Source: Echinicola jeungdonensis
Lineage (GTDB): Bacteria; Bacteroidota; Bacteroidia; Cytophagales; Cyclobacteriaceae
Assembly (NCBI RefSeq): GCF_030409905.1
Contig: NZ_JAUFQT010000002.1
Span: 558,001 to 622,000, forward strand
Direction: 5' to 3'
DNA: 64,000 bases
Shown piece after piece: positions 56,656 through 64,000 of this stretch. Made by a program: the position numbers and the translations under genes. How positions within the stretch are numbered: the first letter of the stretch is position 1; every line of letters starts with the position of its first letter. The notes beneath the pieces are model-generated. The model worked only from the letters and a program-made list of their open reading frames with translations, was not told the origin of the DNA and made no database searches.

Positions 56656-57690
56656 TTAAATCGATGAAAGCTGTAGTCGTTTCGTGCCTTCCTCAATGTC
56701 TTGGTATTCCAGAGTGATTTGTGTCTGATTATGATCTGTTATTGTCCAGTTCTCGTTTAATAGAAATAGTGGCTCCTCTTCCGTATCGAATTCAATGGAA
56801 ACTGATTCTCCGGTATCCAATAACTCGATATCCCACTCGCCTTCTAAGCCCTCTTCACCTTGTGATTGGAGTGTCATGTCTTCATTGAATCGCAGGGTAT
56901 AGCCAGAGAAAAGTGAGGTGTTCTCAACACCATCTGATTCATAGAAACTTACTTCCCAATCGGTCGATGTGAAAAGCATTTTTAACTCATCTTCAAAAAT
57001 TTCTTCAAACTCTATAATGTCCTGCTCATCACATGAATTAGCCGCATTAATTATAATGTTGGTCAACTCTTCATTCGAGAAAGCTTCCAGCGTATTTTCC
57101 ATTGCATCAATCATCCTGACGGGAAATTCAATGGTAGTAATTAAGTCAGGTGATATAAAGGTGTTATATGCTTCTCGATCACTATATATTTGCCGAGAGG
57201 CTACATTTTCTGTGCGTGTGTCAAAAACCTGAATGGTGAAAGGATAAATGAAATCAATGCATTCATTATCTGCATCACTTCCTCCCTCAATACAGCTATC
57301 TTGTATAGCTTCAAGCTCATCTTCAGAATTCAAGGTTATTTCTGAATGGTCAAATATGATGACATTGAAAGGATATATCCAATCTACTTCTAATGCTCCT
57401 GCTCCAAGAACTTCTACTTCTTCCAAAGCCTCGAACACCTGCTCTTCATCTTCGAAAATTCCTGTGATTGGGAATATGACCGTTGTACAGCTTGATCTAT
57501 CAATGATGTTGTCTGCAGAGCCATCTTTCGTCGAAACAGCTACAATTGATTGCGCCACGGGATCATCTGAAATGATCCCATCCATATCTATTTCTATTTC
57601 AGGTTCAATTTCATCCTGACAACTAGCCAAAGCCATTAAGCTGATACCTAAAATCAAGAGCTTTACCAATATGGATAGTGTATGCTTCAT
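56656..57690 (-). CDS. Island lipoprotein with repeated YPF segments
   Basis: A 344-residue protein with a lipoprotein signal ending LMALASC. It has repeated blocks of the form aromatic-YPF-x-hydrophobic-x-x-FD (WIYPFNVIIFD, FIYPFTIQVFD), with related copies at VIFPITGIFED and IEFPVRMIDA, each followed by an acidic helix and, in some, a Cys. The C-terminal 110 residues look like a small lipocalin-type beta barrel (WEVSFYESDGVENTSLFSG). It is very acidic. It is the first gene of the left lipoprotein operon, whose upstream motif is shared with two other units. No enzyme motif. Confidence 0.75.
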   Translation of the reverse strand: MKHTLSILVKLLILGISLMALASCQDEIEPEIEIDMDGIISDDPVAQSIVAVSTKDGSADNIIDRSSCTTVIFPITGIFEDEEQVFEALEEVEVLGAGALEVDWIYPFNVIIFDHSEITLNSEDELEAIQDSCIEGGSDADNECIDFIYPFTIQVFDTRTENVASRQIYSDREAYNTFISPDLITTIEFPVRMIDAMENTLEAFSNEELTNIIINAANSCDEQDIIEFEEIFEDELKMLFTSTDWEVSFYESDGVENTSLFSGYTLRFNEDMTLQSQGEEGLEGEWDIELLDTGESVSIEFDTEEEPLFLLNENWTITDHNQTQITLEYQDIEEGTKRLQLSSI

Positions 57691-57710
57691 TTCAATTAAA
57701 AAACAGAAAA

Positions 57711-57729
57711 CCTAAAAAAATCCCTACCG
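57711..57729 (-). promoter_or_regulatory. Shared island motif, copy 1 (left lipoprotein operon)
   Basis: Minus strand CGGTAGGGA followed by T7 and AGG, ending 20 bases before the start codon. The same arrangement precedes the right lipoprotein gene and, less exactly, fecR. Confidence 0.6.
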
Positions 57730-57792
57730 AACCGACCGAAAATATTTTTTTTATTTTACTTTCGAGTCTGGGTTATGAAACTGTAATTATAA

Positions 57793-57800
57793 TAGGTTTG
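57793..57800 (+). promoter_or_regulatory. Candidate -7 element of the sigma factor gene
   Basis: TAGGTTTG fits TAnnTTTG, 38 bases upstream of the start. It differs from the island motif, consistent with sigma expression from the housekeeping sigma factor. Confidence 0.35.
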
Positions 57801-57838
57801 AAAACAATATCATACTGATGCTGATTCAGTAGCGAGAA

Positions 57839-58354
57839 ATGGAAAAAAGTGATAACGTATGTAAAGAGAAGGTATTCAATCAGGTCTTTGGGGATAATGC
57901 CAAGGACCTGTTTAATTTCCTGCATTTCAAATATCAGGATGAGGACGAAGCAAAGGACCTTGTTCAAGAGGTCTTTGGAAAACTGTGGGATAATTGTAAG
58001 AAAGTAACTATTGAAAAGGCGAGAGGATTTCTTTTCGTGTCTGCCAATAATTTGATGAAAAACATTTTGTCAAAGAAAAATACGGCACGAAAGCATCAGC
58101 CCTATCTGAAAGTAGATGAGATTAGCGTGGAGAACCCACTGTATTTAATGGAGGAATCTGAATTTGAGGACAAGTTGAATCGGGCCCTTCAGGAACTTCC
58201 GGAGGAACAACGGGTGACCTTATTATTGAAACGGATAGAAGGCAAGAAACAGAAAGAAATTGCTGAAATGCTGGGCATCTCAGAGAAGGCTGTAGAGAAA
58301 AGACTATATAAAGCAATGAACACTTTGCGGGAGAAACTTGGAAACGTTTTGTAA
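57839..58354 (+). CDS. ECF RNA polymerase sigma factor, FecI type
   Basis: A 171-residue sigma-70 family protein. Region 2 (FLHFKYQDEDEAKDLVQEVFGKLWDN, in pieces; about 22-55) and region 4 with its helix-turn-helix (QKEIAEMLGISEKAVEKRLYKA, in pieces; about 135-160) are present with a short linker. LPEEQRVTLLL leads into region 4 as in the Bacteroidota FecI-like clade. It should direct RNA polymerase to the island promoters when its FecR partner is signalled. fecR starts 60 bases downstream. Confidence 0.95.
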   Translation: MEKSDNVCKEKVFNQVFGDNAKDLFNFLHFKYQDEDEAKDLVQEVFGKLWDNCKKVTIEKARGFLFVSANNLMKNILSKKNTARKHQPYLKVDEISVENPLYLMEESEFEDKLNRALQELPEEQRVTLLLKRIEGKKQKEIAEMLGISEKAVEKRLYKAMNTLREKLGNVL

Positions 58355-58369
58355 ATAAATAATAATGAG

Positions 58370-58386
58370 CGGTAGGGAAATAGGGG
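58370..58386 (+). promoter_or_regulatory. Shared island motif, copy 2 (fecR-receptor unit)
   Basis: CGGTAGGGA followed by AATAGGGG, 28 bases upstream of the fecR start. The first nine bases are identical to the other two copies; the second part is more divergent (A/T tract shorter, AGGGG in place of AGG). Confidence 0.5.
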
Positions 58387-58414
58387 ACATTTCGGTTTTT
58401 TGAAAAGAAGGAGC

Positions 58415-59326
58415 ATGAAAAACGAAGAACTCATAAGGAAATGGCTGACTGATCAGCTTACAGAAGCGGATGAAAAGCTTCTCAGGAAGACTGATGAGTT
58501 TGCCCAACTGGAAAAAATATGGGCTGGTCTGAGTGTCGCAACGCCACCAGACTATTCTGTTGAAGGGGAATTGGAGCGCTTTCATTCATCACACAACAAA
58601 CAAACCAAAGTGATTAAGGTGTCTTGGCATCAACGTTGGGTCGGGATTGCAGCCTCTGTCATTCTTATCTCTGTCATTGGTTTTTTGCTTCTTGGACCAT
58701 CATCAGACACTCAGCCCGTCAAGCTATCTGAAGGTTTAAAAGCTTATTATTTGCCGGACTCTTCAATAGTTACCCTAAATAAAGGATCTGAGTTGGTCTA
58801 CGAAACAGAAGAATGGGCTACTTCCCGTCAAGTGATGCTAAAAGGTGAAGGTTTTTTTCAGGTTAAAAAGGGTTCTCCGTTTGAAGTGGCTACTTCAAAT
58901 GGAACAGTAAGCGTATTGGGTACTTCATTTAATGTGAAACAACGTGGTGATTACTACGAAGTAATATGTTATGAAGGGAAAGTCGGAGTGGAAACTTCAA
59001 GACAAAACCTGACACTTATTGCCGGTGACGGCTACCGTGAGGCTTCTAGTGGCGAAGAGAAATTTGATCTTAATATAGACTATAAACCTGATTGGTTAAA
59101 CGGTCAAAGTTCCTTTTTCAGAACCCAATATTATGTAGTGCTGGAGGAGCTAGAAAATCAATATGAGATTGTTATTGAAACAAAAGACATTGATCTAAAA
59201 GCTACCTTTACAGGTAGCTTTCCAAACGATGACCTTGACGTAGCACTTGACGCTGTTACTATACCTTCCGGTTATCTTTATCAACAAAAGGATGGTAAAG
59301 TACTAATCACGGGTGGGAAGGAATAA
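58415..59326 (+). CDS. FecR-family anti-sigma factor
   Basis: The ATG at 58415 has an AAGGAG-type Shine-Dalgarno just before it (GAAGGAGC); a TTG at 58400 is the alternative. The 303-residue protein has a short cytoplasmic N-terminus that would bind the sigma factor, one membrane segment (about 70-90, VGIAASVILISVIGFLLLG), a periplasmic FecR domain (GLKAYYLPDSSIVTLNKGSEL and VLGTSFNVKQRG regions) and a C-terminal DUF4974-type domain (FFRTQYYVVLEELENQYEI). It transmits the receptor signal to the sigma factor. Its stop overlaps the receptor start by 14 bases. Confidence 0.95.
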   Translation: MKNEELIRKWLTDQLTEADEKLLRKTDEFAQLEKIWAGLSVATPPDYSVEGELERFHSSHNKQTKVIKVSWHQRWVGIAASVILISVIGFLLLGPSSDTQPVKLSEGLKAYYLPDSSIVTLNKGSELVYETEEWATSRQVMLKGEGFFQVKKGSPFEVATSNGTVSVLGTSFNVKQRGDYYEVICYEGKVGVETSRQNLTLIAGDGYREASSGEEKFDLNIDYKPDWLNGQSSFFRTQYYVVLEELENQYEIVIETKDIDLKATFTGSFPNDDLDVALDAVTIPSGYLYQQKDGKVLITGGKE

Positions 59327-61831
59327 TCCAAAAATATGGTTGATTCTATTTTTTGCTTTTTTCCTGTTAGAGGAAAGTAATGCTCAGGGTATTGGTAAAA
59401 AACCTCTGCGTGATGTACTGGATCAACTAGAAGAACAGTTCCCTGTATGTTTTTCTTACATGGATCAGACTATTGATAGCATACGGGTCCAGCTGCCTAG
59501 AAATAACCTAGACCTGGAACAAGCTCTTGATAATCTGGAGGGTCAGATTGCAATTGATTTCATTAAGCTTGATAAGAATTTTATTTCCATCAGAAGACGA
59601 AAAACAGTAGTACAAATTTGTGGATATCTATTGGATAAAGATGATGGAAACCCTGTGTCCGATGCGTTAATTTTCAGTCAAAAAAATTCAACAACCTCAG
59701 ATCAAAATGGGTATTTCGAATTACCAAATGAAGTAATACGCTCTGCTATTCAGATAAGTCATGTGAGTTATGAAGATCAGGTTTTAAGTTTTGATAACTT
59801 GTCAAATGAGTGCATGAAATTTTACCTCATCCCATCAATTGAACGGTTAGAAGAAGTTATCATTAAGAACTATATCACCAGGGGAATTGATAAGAGAGAC
59901 AATGGAGAAACTGTAGTGGACGTTCAAAACACCCACATGCTTCCGGGCTTGACTGAGCCGGATATCTTTTTCACTTTGCAAAATCTTCCTGGAATTCAAA
60001 GTATCAATGAAACAGTCACAGATATTAATATAAGAGGGGGATCAAACGATCAAAACCTTATTTTATGGGATGGGCTAAGACTTTACCAAACAGGTCATTT
60101 TTTTGGGTTGATATCAGCGATCAACCCTCATATCATTGGAAAAACCACCCTTACAAAGAATGGTACACCTACACGACTTGGAGAAGGGGTGTCCGGTACC
60201 ATACAAGTAGAGACAAAAAAGAAAAGTGCTAGCGAGATCACAGCACATGCTGGCAGTAACCTGATCAATAGTGATGTACTTCTCGAAGTACCAATAGATA
60301 AGCTTCATTTATTAATCGCATCGAGGCAATCGATTGGAGGTATATTTAATACACCTACCTATGATCAATACTTTGATCGGGCGTTTCGATTTTCTGATGT
60401 CATTAATAACCCCAACTCTCAGGTGATCAACTCAGATGAAAAATTCAGCTTTTATGATTTTTCATTCAATGCAAACTACAAACCATCCTCGACTGCAGAT
60501 ATCAAGGGCGGTATTATGGCCCTTGAAAATGGCATTAGCTATGAAGAAAGTAGTTTGGTAGCCAAAATAGGGTAGAATCTAAAGTTAGCAATCTCGATCA
60601 GGGTACAATAGCTGGCTTTCTATCTTACGAACAACGGTGGTCAGATAGATTCAAATCCACGCTGTATTCATCGATCATGAACTACAAACAAGAATCTGTA
60701 AACTTTGACGTACTGACCGGACAAGAACATATCCTTGATAACGAAGTGCTGGAAACAGCGATAAGAGCAGAAGGCTCGTACTTTTTAAATGACACGTGGG
60801 ATGTGGAAGCTGGGGTTCAACTAGTAGAGACAGGGATTCGTAATTTCAGGGGCATCAATCTACCCGCATTTCGTTCTTTGAGCAAAGAAGTACTTCGAAC
60901 TACAAGCTTATATGTGGAAGGCAATGCACATCTACAAACATACACAACTATAGCTGCAGGAATCCGTGCCAATTATTTTGATAAGCTCAACAAGTACAGA
61001 ATTGAGCCGCGACTTACAATATTAAAAAAACTTGGAGGACCTTTTTCTTTGGAAGTTTTAGTGGAAACAAAAAGTCAAACGACTGTACAAGTAGTGGATT
61101 TTCAAACTGATTTTTTGGGTGTTGAGAATCGTAAATGGGAACTTGTTAATGGTGAGAATATTCCACTTTTGACCAGTAGACAGGCTTCTGTTGGGGTAAA
61201 TTATCAAAAGAAATCTTTGTTGGTCTCTTTGGAGGGTTTTATAAAGGGTGTAGATGGTGTAGTAACAGCAAGTCAGGGATTCTTGAATCAGTTCCAATTT
61301 GAGCGGACTTTTGGTAGCTACGTGTCACATGGGATAGAGCTATTAGTCAATCCAAGTTTTGGGGATTTAGATAGCTGGCTTACTTATTCATTCCTAAATA
61401 GTGACTATACTTTTTCTGATCTTGTCCCCCAGGAGTTTAGAAATAACTTTGATATTTCCCATGCATTGTCGGTTGGCTTGACCTACCAATTAAACAATCT
61501 GGAGCTTTCCTCTGGCGTGAATTACCGAAGTGGTGTGCCCTTTACTGAGCCGCAAGGAATTGACAAAACCAATGATGAGATTGTCTATGACTTTCCTAAT
61601 GCAATGACGCTTGATAACTATTTCCGAATGGATTTTTCGGCTAAGTATAGATTTGATATATCTGATAAATGGAGTGGTAACTGCGGGATTGCCGTTTGGA
61701 ATCTTACCAACCGTGAAAACATCATTAACACTTTGTCGAGCATCACAGAGGATGGAGAATTGTCGCAGGTAAATCAAAAAGCACTTGGTATTACCCCCAA
61801 TGTGAGTGTTCGAATCTCATATAAGTTTTAA
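59313..61831 (+). pseudogene. FecA-type TonB-dependent receptor with STN domain, one frameshift
   Basis: The start is GTG at 59313, overlapping fecR, with a signal peptide ending EESNAQG. Order: STN signalling domain (about 30-100), a carboxypeptidase-like beta domain (VVQICGYLLDKDDGNPVSDALI in pieces), the plug (about 195-300 with QNLPGIQSINETVTDINIRGG in pieces) and a beta-barrel. The frame stops at 60573-60575 after VAKIG, but the barrel continues in another frame (VESKVSNLDQGTIAGFLSYEQ in pieces) to 61831, ending VRISYKF. The break fits loss of one A in the A4 run at 60564-60567. Joined length is about 839 residues. It is either recently inactivated, an error, or a phase-variable state. 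Confidence 0.85.
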
Positions 61832-61929
61832 ACGCTGTATAAAAGAAAAGAGCCCGAAGGCCCAAATCACCACCAAATATTTATGTAGTCCTAATTATTT
61901 GGAGTTAGATGTATCGTAAAAGGTCTTTA

Positions 61930-62673
61930 TTAATCGTCATCACTTTCTTCCTCGTCCTCATCATCTTCATCTTCAGCCTCTAGTGCGACTTCAAGCTTTT
62001 CTACAATTTCCTGCATAAGGTCACTATTAGAATTTTCATTGATTCTGATCACGCCATCTTCATCAGCAACTAGCGAACTAAAATCAATAGAAGAAAAGAG
62101 TACATCAAGGTCTAGCGTAACAAGTATCGCGTTTACTGTGCCTCCGTCTAAAACAAATCCGGCTTCATTTTCAATTTCAAGCTCAAATTCTTCTGCTGTA
62201 GAGAACTCAACAAAAGTTGGTTCCGTAGCACCTTCAGGAGTGAAGTTGAAATTCACAATTAGGGTTTTATCACCTTCAAGTATGTTATCAAATTCTACTT
62301 CCACTTCCTGGTAAACACCTGCATGAAGCTCGGAAAGTCCAAAATCAGGATCGCTGGTTCCGGTAAGAAGGTTGATGACAAAATTCCCTTCAAATTCCAC
62401 CTCTTCATTTTCATCCTCACCATTTTCCTCTTCTTCCAAGTCTTCCTCAAGGGTTTCCAATTCGATTTCGGTAACTCCAGCAAATACTTCAGTAAAAGTG
62501 TATCCGGTATTAGCCACTCGTCCACTAGTTGACCCTGTTGTACCGGTCACTGCTTTCATTTCAAAACTTGCTTGAGCATCAGTAGGAATGGTTTCATCTT
62601 CTCCACAGCTTTGAATTAGTACAGCTGAAAAAGCTATTAAAGCAATTAAAATTGTTCTTTTCATGATTTTCAT
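61930..62673 (-). CDS. Island lipoprotein, DUF4382-like, right paralogue
   Basis: A 247-residue protein with a lipoprotein signal ending VLIQSC, probably starting at the ATG at 62664 or 62673. The mature part is beta-rich and strongly acidic, with an Asp/Glu-only tail (DEDDEDEEESDDD). It shares blocks with the left paralogue: INLLTGTSDPDFGL, LHAGVYQEVEVEFD and DGVIRINENSNSD. It is the only gene in its transcription unit and carries the shared motif upstream, so it is a presumed sigma target. It may bind the ligand recognised by the TonB receptor or coat it; that is inference. Confidence 0.75.
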   Translation of the reverse strand: MKIMKRTILIALIAFSAVLIQSCGEDETIPTDAQASFEMKAVTGTTGSTSGRVANTGYTFTEVFAGVTEIELETLEEDLEEEENGEDENEEVEFEGNFVINLLTGTSDPDFGLSELHAGVYQEVEVEFDNILEGDKTLIVNFNFTPEGATEPTFVEFSTAEEFELEIENEAGFVLDGGTVNAILVTLDLDVLFSSIDFSSLVADEDGVIRINENSNSDLMQEIVEKLEVALEAEDEDDEDEEESDDD

Positions 62674-62703
62674 ATTTTGTGTTCAATCAGAAAACCATAA
62701 AGT

Positions 62704-62720
62704 CCTAAAAATCCCTACCG
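62704..62720 (-). promoter_or_regulatory. Shared island motif, copy 3 (right lipoprotein)
   Basis: Minus strand CGGTAGGGATTTTTAGG, 31 bases upstream of the start at 62673. It is the closest match to copy 1 (T5 instead of T7), and GGTTTTCTG and ATTGAA follow in the same order in both leaders. Confidence 0.6.
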
Positions 62721-62766
62721 CAGATTTCAATTTTTTTTTACCAAAAATGAAAAGGTGGGGGATGAC

Positions 62767-62792
62767 CAAAAAAGTCCCTTTTCATAAGGGAC
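62767..62792 (-). terminator. Orphan minus-strand terminator
   Basis: Perfect inverted repeat AGTCCCTT/AAGGGACT with a 5-base loop and a T6 run on the minus strand. The nearest minus-strand gene ends 600 bases upstream, so it most likely ends an unannotated RNA, or serves as a distal terminator of the glycosyltransferase. Confidence 0.75.
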
Positions 62793-62957
62793 TGAACAAA
62801 CACCGAACCGATAGCGACCAATGCGGATGCTGTATGAAAACAGGCCATGATGCCGCCAAAACTTGATAGCAAAAGAGCGATGTGGGTAAAGAACAAAAAA
62901 AACCCATCCAGAATGAAAAAAACCGGACCAATATGGGAAGAAGTAAAATCGAACTTC

Positions 62958-62976
62958 ACTTAATATTATGTTAAGT
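62958..62976. other. Palindrome containing a XerD-like arm
   Basis: ACTTAA-N7-TTAAGT inverted repeat; on the plus strand it contains TTATGTTAAGT, the same arm as in the dif-like sites, but the left XerC-like half is not recognisable. Confidence 0.35.
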
Positions 62977-63294
62977 AGAATCTATATTCTGTCTAGATTA
63001 TTTCATACTTTTCATCAATGGAAAAGTATGAGCCTAGTGGCTTGAGCGATTTAGCGAACACAGATAAAAGACATTCGACCAATTGTCCATGAAACTTTCA
63101 TATATGCAAATCTCAGGGCTTAGGGTCGGGATCTCTTGCTAAGGGTTTGACCGATTCCGCCAGAGCGGAAAAGCCGGTGGGCTGAAAACTATTAATAGTT
63201 GCTCGGCTTAGGGCAAGGTGTACGATTGGATCGTGCACTGGCAGAATATAATCGAAATAGACAGATATCAGAGCCAGCAGCAATAAAACCTATA

Positions 63295-63322
63295 TTGTTA
63301 TATAATTTACATTATGTTAAAT
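63295..63322. other. dif-like XerC/XerD site on the right of the island
   Basis: Left arm TTGTTATATAA, 6-base spacer, right arm TTATGTTAAAT. The right arm is identical to the XerD half-site of E. coli dif. It has the same orientation as the site at 55407-55434, 7.9 kb away, so the FecI-FecR-receptor island lies between two direct dif-like sites. One of them could be the real chromosomal dif, which I cannot decide from this window. Confidence 0.5.
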
Positions 63323-63386
63323 AGAGTTTTCTGATACCTATCCCATTTCCGACCCCTTTCCTCTTTTGCCAAAAAACCAACATTGC

Positions 63387-64000
63387 TTATACCCCTAGTT
63401 TCAGCTTCAACTGATGCCAGATATTGGAGATTTGAAATTTCTTCTGATGCCCGTTTTTGCGGAACTTCCAGGAAATGTTATGGCCACGGGTTCGCTTCAT
63501 ATATTTAAAAGTTTCTGTCCTGGGGATTACATCTATTTTGACGCCGGTCAAAAAACTGGCTATCGGCAATGAAAGCTGATCCCGGTGTGAATAGTTTTCC
63601 AAAATATGGCTCCATTGTTTTTCGAGCTTTGCTACTTCGGTGGATTTATCCCTGACGATAATCATGGTTTCAAACAGTCCCTGTTCATCTTTAAACCCAA
63701 TTTCTTCTGCGTAACCCAAAGTTTTGCTAATGGATGATGGCAAATCTTTATTCTTTCTGAGTATTTCTTCGCTTTCTTCCTGGACTGAAAAACGTTTTGG
63801 ATGCTTTGTGGTCAAAAAACCTCCCTTATAATGTTTTGCTAAAAATTCTGCAGGATCTTTGATGATTTCAATATTGGCATCCATGTAAATTGTTACCTTA
63901 TAATCTGCTGTATGCAAACAACTATTGATTTTGATTCCTCTTTGCTGTCGAATGGGATTTTCAGCTTTTGGTAAGGGCTTGGTTTCCCAACCAGGTACTT
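63387..64000 (-). CDS. DUF616-type glycosyltransferase (partial, 5' end beyond window)
   Basis: The frame is open to the window edge and the reading starts before it: VPGWETKPLPKAENPIRQQR (edge) continues into HTADYKVTIYMDANIEI and then KGGFLTTKHPKRFSVQEESEEI. The YMDANI (DxD-like) segment and HxHPxR-like KHPKRFSVQEE are typical of DUF616/TOD1-MUCI70-type glycosyltransferases. About 204 residues are visible. It may act in surface polysaccharide synthesis, judged only from the family. Length and start are unknown because the 5' end is outside. Confidence 0.8.
   Translation of the reverse strand, partial: VPGWETKPLPKAENPIRQQRGIKINSCLHTADYKVTIYMDANIEIIKDPAEFLAKHYKGGFLTTKHPKRFSVQEESEEILRKNKDLPSSISKTLGYAEEIGFKDEQGLFETMIIVRDKSTEVAKLEKQWSHILENYSHRDQLSLPIASFLTGVKIDVIPRTETFKYMKRTRGHNISWKFRKNGHQKKFQISNIWHQLKLKLGV

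Larger units (their letters stand above)
62721..63386. other. Non-coding region with terminator, hairpins and a dif-like site
   Basis: No credible gene in 665 bases. It contains a minus-strand terminator (62767-62792), small hairpins AGAAT/ATTCT (62977-62990), CATACTTTTC/GAAAAGTATG (63004-63030), TTCCGC/GCGGAA (63155-63170) and an imperfect GTGTACGAT/ATCGTGCAC (63219-63239), and a dif-like site at 63295-63322. The density of pairing, together with a terminator that no gene explains, suggests a structured minus-strand RNA. Confidence 0.45.

Overview
The window looks like a chromosomal segment of a Bacteroidota bacterium, most likely order Cytophagales (Cyclobacteriaceae-like). The signs are an AT-rich genome, TAnnTTTG-type -7 promoter elements, many lipoproteins with a Cys lipobox, FecI/FecR/TonB signalling with DUF4974- and STN-type domains, GSCFA and GIN-domain proteins, and a metal ABC permease fused to a DtxR-type domain. 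The genus is an inference from gene content, not a database result.

1-5.5 kb: a manganese/zinc/iron ABC transporter operon on the minus strand (mntR-type regulator, lipoprotein binding protein, ATPase, permease fused to a DtxR-like domain, second permease running off the left end). A -7 promoter element and three DtxR-like palindromes lie upstream. A glycosyltransferase follows. 5.5-21 kb: mostly housekeeping genes (dapD, TPR lipoprotein, flavoprotein, FMN-dependent glutamate-synthase-like enzyme, lhgO, FNT channel, msrB, rlmI, ABC-F, Bcr/CflA efflux), with one hydrolase broken by two frameshifts. 21.3-29 kb: a seven-gene minus-strand operon for nitrate uptake and reduction. It encodes two NarK-type transporters, a NarI-like cytochrome b, a Nas-type molybdopterin catalytic subunit, a four-cluster ferredoxin, a Tat-type Rieske protein and a small membrane protein. 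29.3-48.7 kb: ilvA, two tRNA-Asp genes with a decayed tRNA beside them, accA, a lipid-related set, tyrS, a GSCFA protein, a DUF2752/TM2/GIN set, an M28 peptidase and truC, with an unusually hairpin-rich gap at 45.97-46.36 kb.

48.8-55.4 kb is accessory and decaying. It has a small gene of unknown function and its broken duplicate 5.8 kb away, a truncated YgjP-like metalloprotease beside a 21-bp-period repeat, a pentapeptide-like membrane protein split at an A6 run, an XRE regulator with a stop and a frameshift, and a GtHNL-like cupin.

55.4-63.3 kb is the most interesting part: a compact signalling island. An ECF sigma factor (FecI type) precedes an anti-sigma factor (FecR type) and a FecA-type TonB receptor with an N-terminal signalling domain. 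The receptor is currently split by one frameshift. The module is flanked on both sides by lipoprotein units, and the two lipoproteins at its outer ends are paralogues. A motif CGGTAGGGA...AGG lies upstream of all three presumed target units (fecR-receptor, the left lipoprotein operon, the right lipoprotein) but not upstream of the sigma gene, so it is a candidate recognition or control element. The island is bracketed by XerC/XerD (dif)-like 28-bp sites and by two GC-rich non-coding stretches with RNA-like pairing, which suggests acquisition by site-specific recombination. The window ends inside a DUF616-type glycosyltransferase gene.
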